Shown: piece after piece, positions 1-6,075 of the stretch
Numbering within the stretch: the first letter of the stretch is position 1
Layout of the letters: every line of letters starts with the position of its first letter
NCBI GenBank assembly: GCA_023416455.1
Contig: JAEZHQ010000153.1
Location: 1-18,047, forward strand
DNA: 18,047 nucleotides
Direction: 5' to 3'
Source: Pseudomonadota bacterium
Lineage (GTDB): Bacteria; Pseudomonadota; Alphaproteobacteria; Azospirillales; Azospirillaceae
The notes under the pieces: generated by a model
What the model saw: only the letters and a program-made list of their open reading frames with translations
The model's database searches: none
What the model was told of the DNA's origin: nothing
Program-made: the position numbers and the translations under genes

Positions 1-267
1 GGGCGCGGCTGCGGCCGGCGCCTCGGGCTGCTGCGGCGCGGGCGGCCTGGCCGCTTCCAGGAGCAGCTGCGCAGCCGACGCGCCCCGGGGCTGGGAAGGC
101 GTGGCCGCTGCGGTCGTGGTGCTCGCCGGCGCTGCGGCAACCGGCTTTTGTGCAGATTCGGCCTTCTTCCGATCCGGGGGGAAGATCAGCTGGACGAGAC
201 CGAAAACCAGAAAGAAACCCAGGAAGTAGACGATGGGATGAACATTCTTCGGGGACTTGGACACCAT
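1..267 (-). CDS. Membrane-anchored Ala/Pro-rich protein, C-terminus cut by window edge
   Basis: The ATG at 267-265 opens a frame that stays open for 89 codons to the window edge. The N-terminus (MVSKSPKNVHPIVYFLGFFL...) has a short basic lead followed by one hydrophobic segment, about residues 12-28, and then a charged stretch (PPDRKKAES). The rest is a low-complexity Ala/Pro/Gln/Thr linker. This is the layout of a single-pass inner-membrane protein with a periplasmic domain on a flexible linker, but the domain itself lies outside the window. A purine-rich stretch (GAAGGG) lies about 8 bases upstream of the start as a possible ribosome site. No function can be assigned from the visible part. 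Confidence 0.6.
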   Translation of the reverse strand, partial: MVSKSPKNVHPIVYFLGFFLVFGLVQLIFPPDRKKAESAQKPVAAAPASTTTAAATPSQPRGASAAQLLLEAARPPAPQQPEAPAAAAP

Positions 268-386
268 GCTGCCGGCCCTTCGACGTTTCGGACCCTCCAC
301 CGGCTCCGGTGGGGTCCGGCGTTTCCTGCGACGGCGGCGTGTCGGGAGCATCTTCCGCCCCCGACACGCCGCCGCGGGCGAGGGGC

Positions 387-929
387 TTACTGCTTGCCCT
401 GCATACCGGACATCCCGGACATGCCGCCCATGCCGGACATTCCGGACATGCCGCCCATGCCGGACATGCCACCCATGCCGGACATCCCCGACATGCCGCC
501 CATGCCGGACATGCCGCCCATGCCGGACATCCCGGACATGCCGCCCATGCCGGACATGCCGCCCATGCCGCTCATCCCGGACATGCCGCCCATGCCGGAC
601 ATCCCGGACATACCGCCCATGCCGGACATACCGGACATACCGCCCATGCCGGACATCCCCGACATGCCGCCCATGCCGGACATGCCGCCCATGCCGCTCA
701 TCCCGGACATACCGCCCATGCCGGACATGCCGCCCATGCCGGACATCCCCGACATGCCGCCCATGCCGGACATACCGCCCATGCCGCTCATCCCGGACAT
801 ACCGCCCATGCCGGACATGCCACCCATGCCGCTCATGCCACTCATCCCCTGAGCGATGGCGGCCGGAGCGGCAGCGAGACCGCCGGTGAACGCCAAAGCG
901 ATCAGCGCGGCACGCAGTTCTCTCCTCAT
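387..929 (-). CDS. Secreted methionine-rich repeat protein (50 x Met-x-Gly)
   Basis: The 180-aa protein starts with a typical Sec signal peptide (MRRELRAALIALAFTGG...), with likely cleavage after the AIA about 26 residues in. The whole mature chain is then fifty consecutive Met-x-Gly triplets (residues 29-178; x is Ser or Gly, Gln in the last) ending in Lys-Gln. Every third residue is Met, and there is no Cys, His or acidic residue in the repeat. A TTG three bases upstream could also start the frame, but GGAGG sits five bases before the ATG at 929, so ATG is chosen. Met-rich periplasmic segments are known to bind Cu(I) or Ag(I), and surface Met can scavenge oxidants; either role here is inference. 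The opposite-strand frames through the repeat lack a signal peptide and ribosome site. I do not recognise a named family. Confidence 0.8.
   Translation of the reverse strand: MRRELRAALIALAFTGGLAAAPAAIAQGMSGMSGMGGMSGMGGMSGMSGMGGMSGMGGMSGMSGMGGMSGMGGMSGMSGMGGMSGMGGMSGMSGMGGMSGMSGMGGMSGMSGMGGMSGMSGMGGMSGMGGMSGMSGMGGMSGMGGMSGMSGMGGMSGMGGMSGMSGMGGMSGMSGMQGKQ
396..845. repeat. Tandem 9/18-bp coding repeat (VNTR-like)
   Basis: This 450-bp run encodes the Met-x-Gly triplets of the secreted protein. On the plus strand it reads as alternating blocks such as ATGCCGCCC, ATGCCGGAC and ATCCCGGAC, arranged mainly as 9-bp modules grouped into 15- to 27-bp higher-order units. Near-identity of the modules at DNA level, including synonymous positions, indicates recent expansion by slippage or unequal exchange, so copy number probably varies between strains. 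The run is 3n in length, so the reading frame is kept. Confidence 0.9.
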
Positions 930-961
930 CAATGCCTCCGATTGTTATGTTTGTTGAATTG

Positions 962-982
962 CGGAACGGACGTTCCGAACGT
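962..982. promoter_or_regulatory. Overlapping palindromes upstream of the Met-rich gene
   Basis: CGGAACG-GA-CGTTCCG (962-977) is a perfect inverted repeat. It overlaps a second one, ACGTTC-C-GAACGT (970-982). The pair lies 33-53 bases upstream of the ATG of the Met-rich gene, where an operator would overlap the promoter. The symmetry is seen directly; a regulatory role is inferred, and no regulator can be named. Confidence 0.4.
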
Positions 983-1036
983 CGAGCGTTCGCCGCTTCT
1001 TCTTTGCGGGTCGTGCTTCTTGATTTTCTTTGTCGG

Positions 1037-1081
1037 GGCGGGTGGTCCCGCCTTCGTTCATTCTTGGGTGGGGAACCCACC
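1037..1081 (-). terminator. Two short GC hairpins, possible weak terminator
   Basis: Two perfect 6-bp stems, GGCGGG/CCCGCC (1037-1052, loop TGGT) and GGTGGG/CCCACC (1067-1081, loop GAA), lie just downstream of the stop codon of the exported 102-aa gene and before the Met-rich gene. Neither is followed by a T-tract on the minus strand, so they may act as partial terminators or mRNA-stabilising structures. Confidence 0.3.
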
Positions 1082-1104
1082 AGGGCCGGGCGGTTGGAAT
1101 CGCA

Positions 1105-1413
1105 TCAGCGATGCCAGCGCCGCAGATCGTAGGGCCCGGTCATGCCGGGCTGGGTGAAGGGCGTGTACCAGCCGCCTTGGTCGTTGAGGAACGTCAAGCT
1201 GGATGGAACGGGCGCATCCACGCCGGTCAGCGCCTTCTGGTACCAGCGGGCGTCCTTGGCCACGGCGGTCAGTGACGGCGCATCGACCGGGCGCACCGAC
1301 GGTGCCGTTCCCGCCACGTAGGTGGGTTCCGGTGCGCGCGCCGAATTCTCGGCCGCCAGGGAAGGGAAGGCATACGTCAGTAATAAAGCGCCGACAAGGA
1401 CCGCTTTTTTCAT
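1105..1413 (-). CDS. Small exported hypothetical protein (102 aa)
   Basis: The ATG at 1413 is preceded by GAGGAAAC, a good ribosome site, and opens MKKAVLVGALLLTYAFPSLA followed by AENSA. This is a clean Sec signal peptide with cleavage after residue 20. The in-frame upstream extension to 1506 has no signal and no ribosome site, so it is rejected. The mature part of about 82 residues is rich in Pro, Ala and aromatic residues, with WYQKAL, GGWYTPF and a basic end, DLRRWHR. It has no Cys and no motif I recognise. It is followed on the same strand, after 175 bp, by the secreted Met-rich gene. The two could be co-transcribed envelope proteins, although two hairpins lie between them. Its function is unknown. 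Confidence 0.7.
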   Translation of the reverse strand: MKKAVLVGALLLTYAFPSLAAENSARAPEPTYVAGTAPSVRPVDAPSLTAVAKDARWYQKALTGVDAPVPSSLTFLNDQGGWYTPFTQPGMTGPYDLRRWHR

Positions 1414-1798
1414 GGTTTCCTCACCGATCGAATGCTTTGTTAGGGTTCTTATTATCCGTATCCAAGACCGGATCTTTTGCCCTAGCATTTGCAAGGTTAT
1501 TACCATTTGTCAGAGCTTTCCGTCAACTTGGCGCGCTTTCCGTTTGCAACGCAGCATTGCTTAAGGGGATATTAAAATCTGGTGGCCTTTTAAGAAAAGT
1601 TTCGGTTGCGGCTGCGGCGGCGTTGGCTCAAACACTTGACGAAGTTGTGGTTTTTTCCGGCGCCGGGCAGGGATGCCGGCCGCGGGAGCGTCGCCTCGGT
1701 CCTTTTGCCGATGGTCTTGCTTCTCAAATCCGGCGAAAATGTCGCAGTTGAAACCAACCCGCCGTCTTCGGCCGCCGACTGTAGGAGTTCCCTCGTCC
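1414..1798. other. Intergenic region, divergent promoters expected
   Basis: These 385 bases separate the 102-aa exported gene (minus) from the AhpD-like gene (plus). The stretch is noticeably less GC-rich than its surroundings, as expected for a divergent promoter region. On the minus strand GATAAT (plus-strand attatc, 1451-1456) lies about 38 bases before the ATG at 1413 and could be its -10 box, but no convincing -35 partner is seen. Open frames on either strand here have no ribosome site and no protein-like composition. No RNA gene or repeat was recognised. Confidence 0.4.
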
Positions 1799-2188
1799 AT
1801 GCCTTTGAAACCCATCGACCATGCCGACGCGGCTCCCGAGGTGCGCGCCGTCTTCGACGACATCAAGGCGACCCGCGGCGTCCCGGACGTGAACAATTTC
1901 TGGAAGATGGTCGCGCATCATCCGGCAACCCTGGCCCGCACCTGGGAAAGCCTGAAAGAGGTGATGGCGCCGGGCGCGCTCGATCCGCTGGTGAAGGAGA
2001 TGATCTTCGTGGCGGTCAGCGTCACCAACGGCTGTGCCTACTGCATCCGCTCGCACGAGGCGGCGGCGCGGCGGGCGGGCATGACGGACGCCCAGTTCGG
2101 GGAGCTTCTCGCCGTGGTCGGCATGGCCAACGAGACGAATCGCCTCGCCCACGGCTATCAGGTGGAGATCGACGACGCGCTCCGGTGA
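1799..2188 (+). CDS. Carboxymuconolactone decarboxylase/AhpD-family protein
   Basis: The 129-aa protein begins MPLKPIDHADAAPEVRAVFD and has the all-helical AhpD fold pattern. The signature NGCAYCIRSH carries the redox pair Cys79 and Cys82 with His86 (C-x2-C-x3-H), as in alkylhydroperoxidase D and relatives. These proteins reduce peroxides or other substrates through the CxxC pair; family members are often annotated peroxidase-related or carboxymuconolactone decarboxylase-like. The single-domain length suits an AhpD-like protein. An upstream frame extension to 1673 is rejected because its first 42 residues are unlike the family and AGGAG (1783-1787) sits 11 bases before the ATG at 1799. The gene stands alone, convergent with the next. 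Physiological electron donor and substrate are unknown. Confidence 0.85.
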   Translation: MPLKPIDHADAAPEVRAVFDDIKATRGVPDVNNFWKMVAHHPATLARTWESLKEVMAPGALDPLVKEMIFVAVSVTNGCAYCIRSHEAAARRAGMTDAQFGELLAVVGMANETNRLAHGYQVEIDDALR

Positions 2189-2219
2189 CGCGCGGCCGTC
2201 CGGGCAGGGCAGGGCGGGG

Positions 2220-2624
2220 TCAGGCCAGATCGCTCATCGCCTCGTCCAGGGACGGGTACATCCCTTCGGCCAGTGAGCCGTCCACCCGCACCGGTGCCGG
2301 CAGGATCGCAACCGCCTCCAGGGCTTCGGCGAGGGTCAGGCCGGTCACCTCGACGAAGCCGCCGGCGTCGCCGTAACGGCCCGCCGTCCATTCCGTCCGT
2401 TCCGGATCGCCGTCCAGGCCACGGCCGCAGGCGATCATGACATGGGTGTCGTCACCCGCCCGCTGGTTCCAGGCCATGCAGCCGTTGCCGGTGTCGCGGG
2501 GTTGGAAGCCGGCTTCCGCCATGGCCGCGCGCAGCCGCGGGCGGACCTTCACCGTCGCCGGATCGATGGTCTCGCCGACCGGCCCTCCGGCGGCGTTGTG
2601 TCCCTTGCTGACCGCCTCTTCCAT
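2220..2624 (-). CDS. Hypothetical protein, 134 aa, soluble
   Basis: The ATG at 2624 follows GGAGGGCGAT, a strong ribosome site, and starts MEEAVSKGHNAAGG. A longer frame to 2735 has a Pro/Arg-rich lead with no ribosome site and is rejected. The protein is acidic and soluble, with no signal peptide or membrane segment. It has two visible blocks: a helix-like RPRLRAAMAEAGFQPRDTGNGCMAWNQ and a C-terminal LTLAEALEAVAILPAPV followed by PSLDEAMSDLA. High GC at third positions supports real coding. I do not recognise a family. It converges on the AhpD-like gene with 31 bases between the stops and no clear terminator. Confidence 0.65.
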   Translation of the reverse strand: MEEAVSKGHNAAGGPVGETIDPATVKVRPRLRAAMAEAGFQPRDTGNGCMAWNQRAGDDTHVMIACGRGLDGDPERTEWTAGRYGDAGGFVEVTGLTLAEALEAVAILPAPVRVDGSLAEGMYPSLDEAMSDLA

Positions 2625-2740
2625 ATCGCCCTCCGCCGGCCGTTTCTTCCGCCGACCGTAAACAGGCCGCGCCGCGGAACATGCCGCGGACGCGCCGCCG
2701 GGGTGCGGCGGGGAAGGGGGGCGAGGGGTCGGCAACGGGA

Positions 2741-2782
2741 AGGGGGAAGGGGGAAGGGGGACGGGGGAAGGGGGACGGGGGA
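2741..2782 (+). repeat. G-rich heptamer tandem repeat, G-quadruplex motif
   Basis: Six tandem copies of (A/C)GGGGGA run from 2741 to 2782 and continue less regularly on both sides (2711-2790). Runs of five G separated by two bases meet the usual G-quadruplex pattern on the plus strand. The tract lies 3' of the minus-strand tRNA-Pro gene and upstream of the minus-strand 134-aa gene, so it could affect read-through between them. Confidence 0.75.
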
Positions 2783-2837
2783 CGGAGACGCCGGAACGGC
2801 GAAGGGGCCGGCGTTTCCGCCGGTCCCTTCGTTCCGA

Positions 2838-2914
2838 TGGGCGGAGAGAGAGGATTCGAACCTCCGGCCCCTGCCTCCCGAAAGCAGTGCTCTACCAGGC
2901 TGAGCTACTCTCCG
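2838..2914 (-). tRNA. tRNA-Pro(CGG), copy 1, discriminator C
   Basis: The 77-nt cloverleaf reads 5'-CGGAGAG (acceptor), GCTC/GAGC (D stem), CTGCT-TTCGGGA-GGCAG (anticodon arm, anticodon CGG), then a GGAGG-TTCGAAT-CCTCT T arm and CTCTCCG. A CCA end is encoded at 2840-2838. It is identical to the copy at 16297-16373 except that the discriminator base (position 73) is C instead of A. Bacterial prolyl-tRNA synthetase uses A73 as an identity element, so this copy may be charged less well. Its own promoter lies upstream. Confidence 0.95.
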
Positions 2915-2962
2915 TTCGTTCCCGTTGCGCCGGTCCGTGGGGGCCGCCGCGCCGAGGCCGGT

Positions 2963-2991
2963 GATATAGCCGCTTCGGCCGGCGGGCGCAA
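2963..2991 (-). promoter_or_regulatory. Promoter of tRNA-Pro copy 1
   Basis: On the minus strand TTGCGC (2991-2986), a 17-base spacer and TATATC (2968-2963) form a sigma70-type promoter about 50 bases before the tRNA. The same -10, spacing and similar -35 occur before copy 2, and the flanking sequence is shared, which supports the call. Confidence 0.6.
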
Positions 2992-3102
2992 CGCAAAATC
3001 AACGCCCTCGGCCGGTCCGAAGCGGCGCGGGGGGAGCGCCGGGGCAAGGCCCGGCGCCGGTGGTCTTCCTCGGTGTCCGCTGCGGGAGGCCGGCCCCGTC
3101 GC

Positions 3103-3256
3103 CACGGCCACGGGGTGCGTTCCGGCCTACTTGAGCAGGCGCCCCTTGGCCGGCGGGGTGTCGGCGAGCCGCCCTTCGCACGACAGCGTCCATGCGGGCA
3201 TGACGTCCACGACCGGAACCTCCTCCTGGCTGTCGGGCGCGCCGACCACCGCGTCC
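3103..3256 (-). repeat. Direct repeat A, copy A1 (154 bp)
   Basis: This segment matches 14941-15154 with about five substitutions once a 60-bp gap is allowed (present in A2, absent in A1). The gap lies between two GGGCA motifs. Both copies contain the 3' end of the same reading frame (stop TAG at 3129-3127) plus about 24 bases beyond it. The copies are in direct orientation and bracket the catabolic cluster. Confidence 0.9.
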
Positions 3257-3354
3257 ATGACCTCCGAGGGCGGGTCGTCCAGCCTCTCGCAGGTCAGCAG
3301 GAAGCGCCCGGTCTTCTGGCCGAAACTCGGCGTCGATGAGTCCTTGCCCTTCAT
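3127..3354 (-). pseudogene. Remnant of a small conserved ORF (copy A1)
   Basis: A 75-codon frame from ATG 3354 ends in ...EVPVVDVMPAWTLSCEGRLA...GRLLK. From DAVVGA onward it is the same protein as in the A2 copy, but lacks 20 residues (from GTILVEEKG to the next Pro) because of an in-frame 60-bp deletion between GGGCA repeats. Third-position GC is high, so this frame was coding. Its first codons overlap the tail of the subtilase pseudogene in another frame, suggesting that either a deletion or a frameshift joined the two. It could also be an independent small gene with ATG 3354, though no good ribosome site precedes it. I do not recognise the family. Confidence 0.5.
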
Positions 3355-4211
3355 AGCGCAATCCCCATCCGATCGGCTTCGCACTGGACAGGGCGAGCCG
3401 AATGATCTCGTCCGAGCGCTCCTGGTCGCGATCGCGGCGGAGGAGCGCGGGGGTACGGCCAAGCACCCGGGCCAGGAGCCCGACCGCCACCACGCAGACC
3501 ACGCCCAAGGCGCGCGCCCGCCGGATCTCCCGCGAGATCGACACCGGTTCATAGGCTTGGCCGAGGCTGAGGTTGATCAGGTCGCAGCCATCCTCCACCG
3601 CCTGCCGGATGGCCTTGGCCTTGGCGAACTCGGACGCCCGCTCCGCGTCCTGCGCGAACACCCGGTAGACGCACTGCTCCGCCTGCGGGACCAGGCGTGA
3701 CACGATGCCGGCGACGTGCGTCCCGTGTCCGGAGCCGTTGTCCGCGGTGAGGTCGGCCGCCTCCACACCGGTCGTGTTCAGCGCCCGGACGAAGGTCATG
3801 CCCGCCGCCGGGGTCGTGCCTGCGTCGACGATGCCGATCCGGACGCCCCGCCCGTCCGCGGGCAGGGCGTCCCGGCAGGTGCGGCGAAGCAAGCATCGGA
3901 AGGCGGAGTCGATCGGGATGGCCGCGACCGGACCGTCGCGCGACCATCCCTCGGCCACCTCGACGCCTTCGACCGCCGCCGGCCAGTAGCCGTGCAGGGG
4001 CGACACCAGGATGAGGTCGATGCGCCGGTGCCTGGCCGGCAGCGGCACGACCAAGTCCCCGTCGGCATCGGTGCGCAATCCCGTGATCCCCTGCCGGGTC
4101 CGGCTGTTGAGCACGACCACCACCTCCGCGCCGGGGACGCACGGCGGTGAGCGTCGCCTCGTAGGGCCGTGCGCGCAGCATGGCCAGCATCCCGCTTTCT
4201 CGCGACGTCAT
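3326..4211 (-). pseudogene. Decayed subtilisin-like serine protease (peptidase S8)
   Basis: Translation shows the S8 Asp motif (GIVDAGT), the His motif (GSGHGTHVAGIVSRL) and the INLSLG strand, then VVCVVAVG. It jumps straight to LLARVLGRTPALL...GLIDA, which is normally the end of the domain. The segment with the oxyanion-hole Asn and the GTS catalytic Ser (normally about 80-120 residues) is absent, through an in-frame deletion near 3472-3480. The N-terminus is also broken. The frame from ATG 4211 (MTSRESGMLAMLRARPYEATLTAV) must shift by one base at the CCCC run near 4137 to continue as PGAEVVVVLNSRTRQG, and a further frame change follows GLIDA. No active protease can be made. A single-base error at the C-run cannot be excluded, but the missing Ser block does not depend on it. 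No secretion signal is seen. Confidence 0.8.
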
Positions 4212-4307
4212 GGGGTAGCGTGGACGGTCGGCGGGTATCGGGACGATCGTCCACTCATCGGGGAGGGTGGCGCGGGCGTGAGCGGGGGGCGGGCCATGGG
4301 TGGACGC

Positions 4308-5417
4308 TCAGCCATTCGGCCGGATCACGACCTTGATCGGGGTCTCGGTGGTCTCGTAGCCGGCCGTGCGCACGGCGAGTTCCGCTTCATCGAGCGGGAA
4401 CACATGCGTGATCATGTCGCCAATGTCCCTACCGTCCTGCAACAGCCGCGCTCCAAGATCCAAGGACTGGCCAACCGTGTCGGGATGACCGAACGGGCTG
4501 ATCAGGCTGATCTGGTTGAGCAGCAATCCGGTGAAGTCGACGGTGAGCGGACGCGCCGGAATGCTGCAACAGACGATTCTCCCGTCCGTCCTCACAAGCT
4601 TTGCCGCAAGATCCTTGGACGCCTGGACGCCGGCTGTCTCGATGACCACGGAAACCTCGCGGCCACCGAAGGCATCCCTCAGCGCGGCGCGGTGCCCGGC
4701 CTGGGACGCGTCCTCGGCGAGGACGACGGCCTTTGCTCCGCTCAGGCGCTCCGCGAGGTCCAAACGGCGGCGATCCCGAGGCAATCCGGCGATGACCACA
4801 TCCGCACCGCGGCGCGCGGCCAGAATCGCGCAGCCGATTCCCTGTGGGCCTGGACCCAGCACCGCAACGGTGTCGCCAAGACCGGCACCGGACATCCGGG
4901 TCCAATAAATCGCGTTTGCCAGGACGGAACTCGCAACAAGGGCCGTGTGGCCCGGCAGATTTTCAGGAACCTTGAAGACTTGCGCCTCATGGGGCACGTA
5001 GACATGGGTTGAATAGCCGCCCCACAGATAAGGCGGAGCATCGCACCGAATCCAACCGTATCCCCCCCTTTCCTCGCGCCGGTCGCACAGATAGTAATTT
5101 CCGCTGCGGCAGGGCCGGCATTCGTTGCAGGGCCACCGGGCTTCAACCACCACACGGTCCCCCTCGACAAGCCCCCGTCTTTTCGAGGCGGCCTCGCCGA
5201 TGCGGGCGACCCGGCCGACGATCTCGTCACCGAACAGGACCGGCGCGAGTTTGTTGATCGCCTCGACTTCGCCGCGGAACATGTGGACCTCCGTGCCGTC
5301 CACACCGGCAATGTCCACTTCGACCAGCGCGTCGTCGGGTCCGATGTCGGGAATCGGAAGCTCTTTCACAACGAGCCGGTTCGGCCCCTCGTAGACCGCC
5401 GCCCTTGCCATTTCCAT
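4308..5417 (-). CDS. Zinc-type alcohol dehydrogenase (MDR family), altered catalytic metal site
   Basis: The 369-aa medium-chain dehydrogenase/reductase starts at ATG 5417 after GGGAGGGTGAC; a longer frame to 5678 is rejected. The N-terminal GroES-like domain carries the structural zinc Cys97, Cys100, Cys103 and Cys111. The Rossmann domain has GPGPQGIG at 188-195. In the usual motif GICGTD the catalytic-zinc Cys is replaced (GVDGTE, Asp40), and the GHE His is also replaced (GDE, Asp64). The active-site metal is therefore bound differently or lost. The likely reaction is NAD(P)-dependent oxidation of an alcohol or polyol, or reduction of a carbonyl, in the cytoplasm. The gene follows the SnoaL-like gene on the same strand but has its own copy of the cluster operator about 110 bases upstream (5523-5543). 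Substrate unknown. Confidence 0.85.
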   Translation of the reverse strand: MEMARAAVYEGPNRLVVKELPIPDIGPDDALVEVDIAGVDGTEVHMFRGEVEAINKLAPVLFGDEIVGRVARIGEAASKRRGLVEGDRVVVEARWPCNECRPCRSGNYYLCDRREERGGYGWIRCDAPPYLWGGYSTHVYVPHEAQVFKVPENLPGHTALVASSVLANAIYWTRMSGAGLGDTVAVLGPGPQGIGCAILAARRGADVVIAGLPRDRRRLDLAERLSGAKAVVLAEDASQAGHRAALRDAFGGREVSVVIETAGVQASKDLAAKLVRTDGRIVCCSIPARPLTVDFTGLLLNQISLISPFGHPDTVGQSLDLGARLLQDGRDIGDMITHVFPLDEAELAVRTAGYETTETPIKVVIRPNG

Positions 5418-5521
5418 GATGTCACCCTCCCGGTTGATGGCCACAGGCGCGCCGCCGGCCCCATCGCGTGACCGCCGGTCGCCCTGAGGATTTGCGTTCG
5501 ATTGCCGCCCCGCCGGATTAT

Positions 5522-5543
5522 GAAATGTCAAAGACATGTCAAT
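5522..5543 (-). promoter_or_regulatory. Cluster operator site 1 (before alcohol dehydrogenase)
   Basis: On the minus strand this reads ATTGACATGTC-TTT-GACATTTC, an exact match to the shared motif. It contains the palindrome GACATGTC and a second GACAT 11 bases on. TTGACA would serve as the -35 box of the alcohol dehydrogenase promoter, so a bound protein would block RNA polymerase. Binding by the GntR protein of the cluster is inferred. Confidence 0.7.
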
Positions 5544-5616
5544 CCGGCGGGCGCATTTCGGCGTGTTCTTCCGACGTGGACTGTGCCGAAAGGATGTTTT
5601 CTGCCGCTGGGCGGTC

Positions 5617-5634
5617 CTGCCCACAGGTGGGCGG
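5617..5634 (-). terminator. Hairpin after SnoaL-like gene
   Basis: GCCCAC-AG-GTGGGC (5619-5632, extendable by two pairs) lies about 20 bases past the stop codon of the SnoaL-like gene. There is no T-tract, so termination would be weak or Rho-assisted. It separates that gene from the alcohol dehydrogenase promoter. Confidence 0.35.
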
Positions 5635-5652
5635 AAGACGGCGACCGCTTGC

Positions 5653-6075
5653 TCAGGCGGCGAGAAACCGCGGCTCACCCACGCTCAGGTGGGCGAGGAG
5701 GCAGGAGCCGGAGTCTTCGACAAAGCCGGCCTTTCCGAAACCAACCAGCACGGGGCCGGAAAGGGGCGACGGCCCGCCGAGATCCTCACCGCCGTCATGC
5801 TTGTAAAGCGTCAGGTAAAAGCTCAGGACAAACCCATTTCCGTCATCCGATTCCAAGACTTGATTTGAAATCACATGCTGGAATCGGGTGGTCTTCGGCC
5901 GCTGCGCCAGCGCCCCGGCGATCTGCTCCCGCCCGGACAGCGCCACCCCCTGCCTGACCCAGACGCCATGCGGCGCAAACATCATGACCGAATCACGGTC
6001 GCGGTGCTCGTCGAGACTGTGGAAAAGCTTGTGAAGCGCGTTGCATCCCATAACCCAGGATTCGGTCGGACTCAT
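5653..6075 (-). CDS. SnoaL/NTF2-like domain protein
   Basis: The 140-aa protein (MSPTESWVMGCNALHKLFHSLDEHRD...) has the cone-shaped NTF2/SnoaL pattern. It has an N-terminal helix pair with a Leu-His-Asp-rich segment, then FAPHGVWVRQGVALSGREQIAGALAQRP and alternating beta strands (TRFQHVISNQVLESDDGNGFVLSFYLTLY). Such proteins act as small isomerases, hydratases or lyases, or as accessory subunits; the exact reaction cannot be read from sequence. The ATG at 6075 overlaps the stop of the GntR gene in an ATGA arrangement, which fixes the start and implies translational coupling. Close pairing with the regulator suggests it belongs to the same pathway and is autoregulated with it. Confidence 0.75.
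   Translation of the reverse strand: MSPTESWVMGCNALHKLFHSLDEHRDRDSVMMFAPHGVWVRQGVALSGREQIAGALAQRPKTTRFQHVISNQVLESDDGNGFVLSFYLTLYKHDGGEDLGGPSPLSGPVLVGFGKAGFVEDSGSCLLAHLSVGEPRFLAA

Noticed and set aside
396..845. CRISPR-like array
   Set aside because: Units of 9-18 bp are contiguous without unique spacers, and the run encodes a protein repeat.
148..1157. Long plus-strand open frames through the Met-rich repeat (Met-Pro-Asp, His-Ala and Cys-Arg repeats)
   Set aside because: A 3n repeat without stops keeps several frames open. Only the minus frame has a signal peptide, a good ribosome site and sensible ends.
1561..1896. Minus-strand 111-aa open frame over the 1414-1798 intergenic region
   Set aside because: It overlaps the AhpD-like gene antisense, lacks a ribosome site and has no protein-like features.
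2681..3700. Plus-strand 339-aa open frame over tRNA-Pro copy 1 and the remnant A1
   Set aside because: It runs through a tRNA gene and G-rich repeats; composition is low-complexity and no ribosome site or domain is present.
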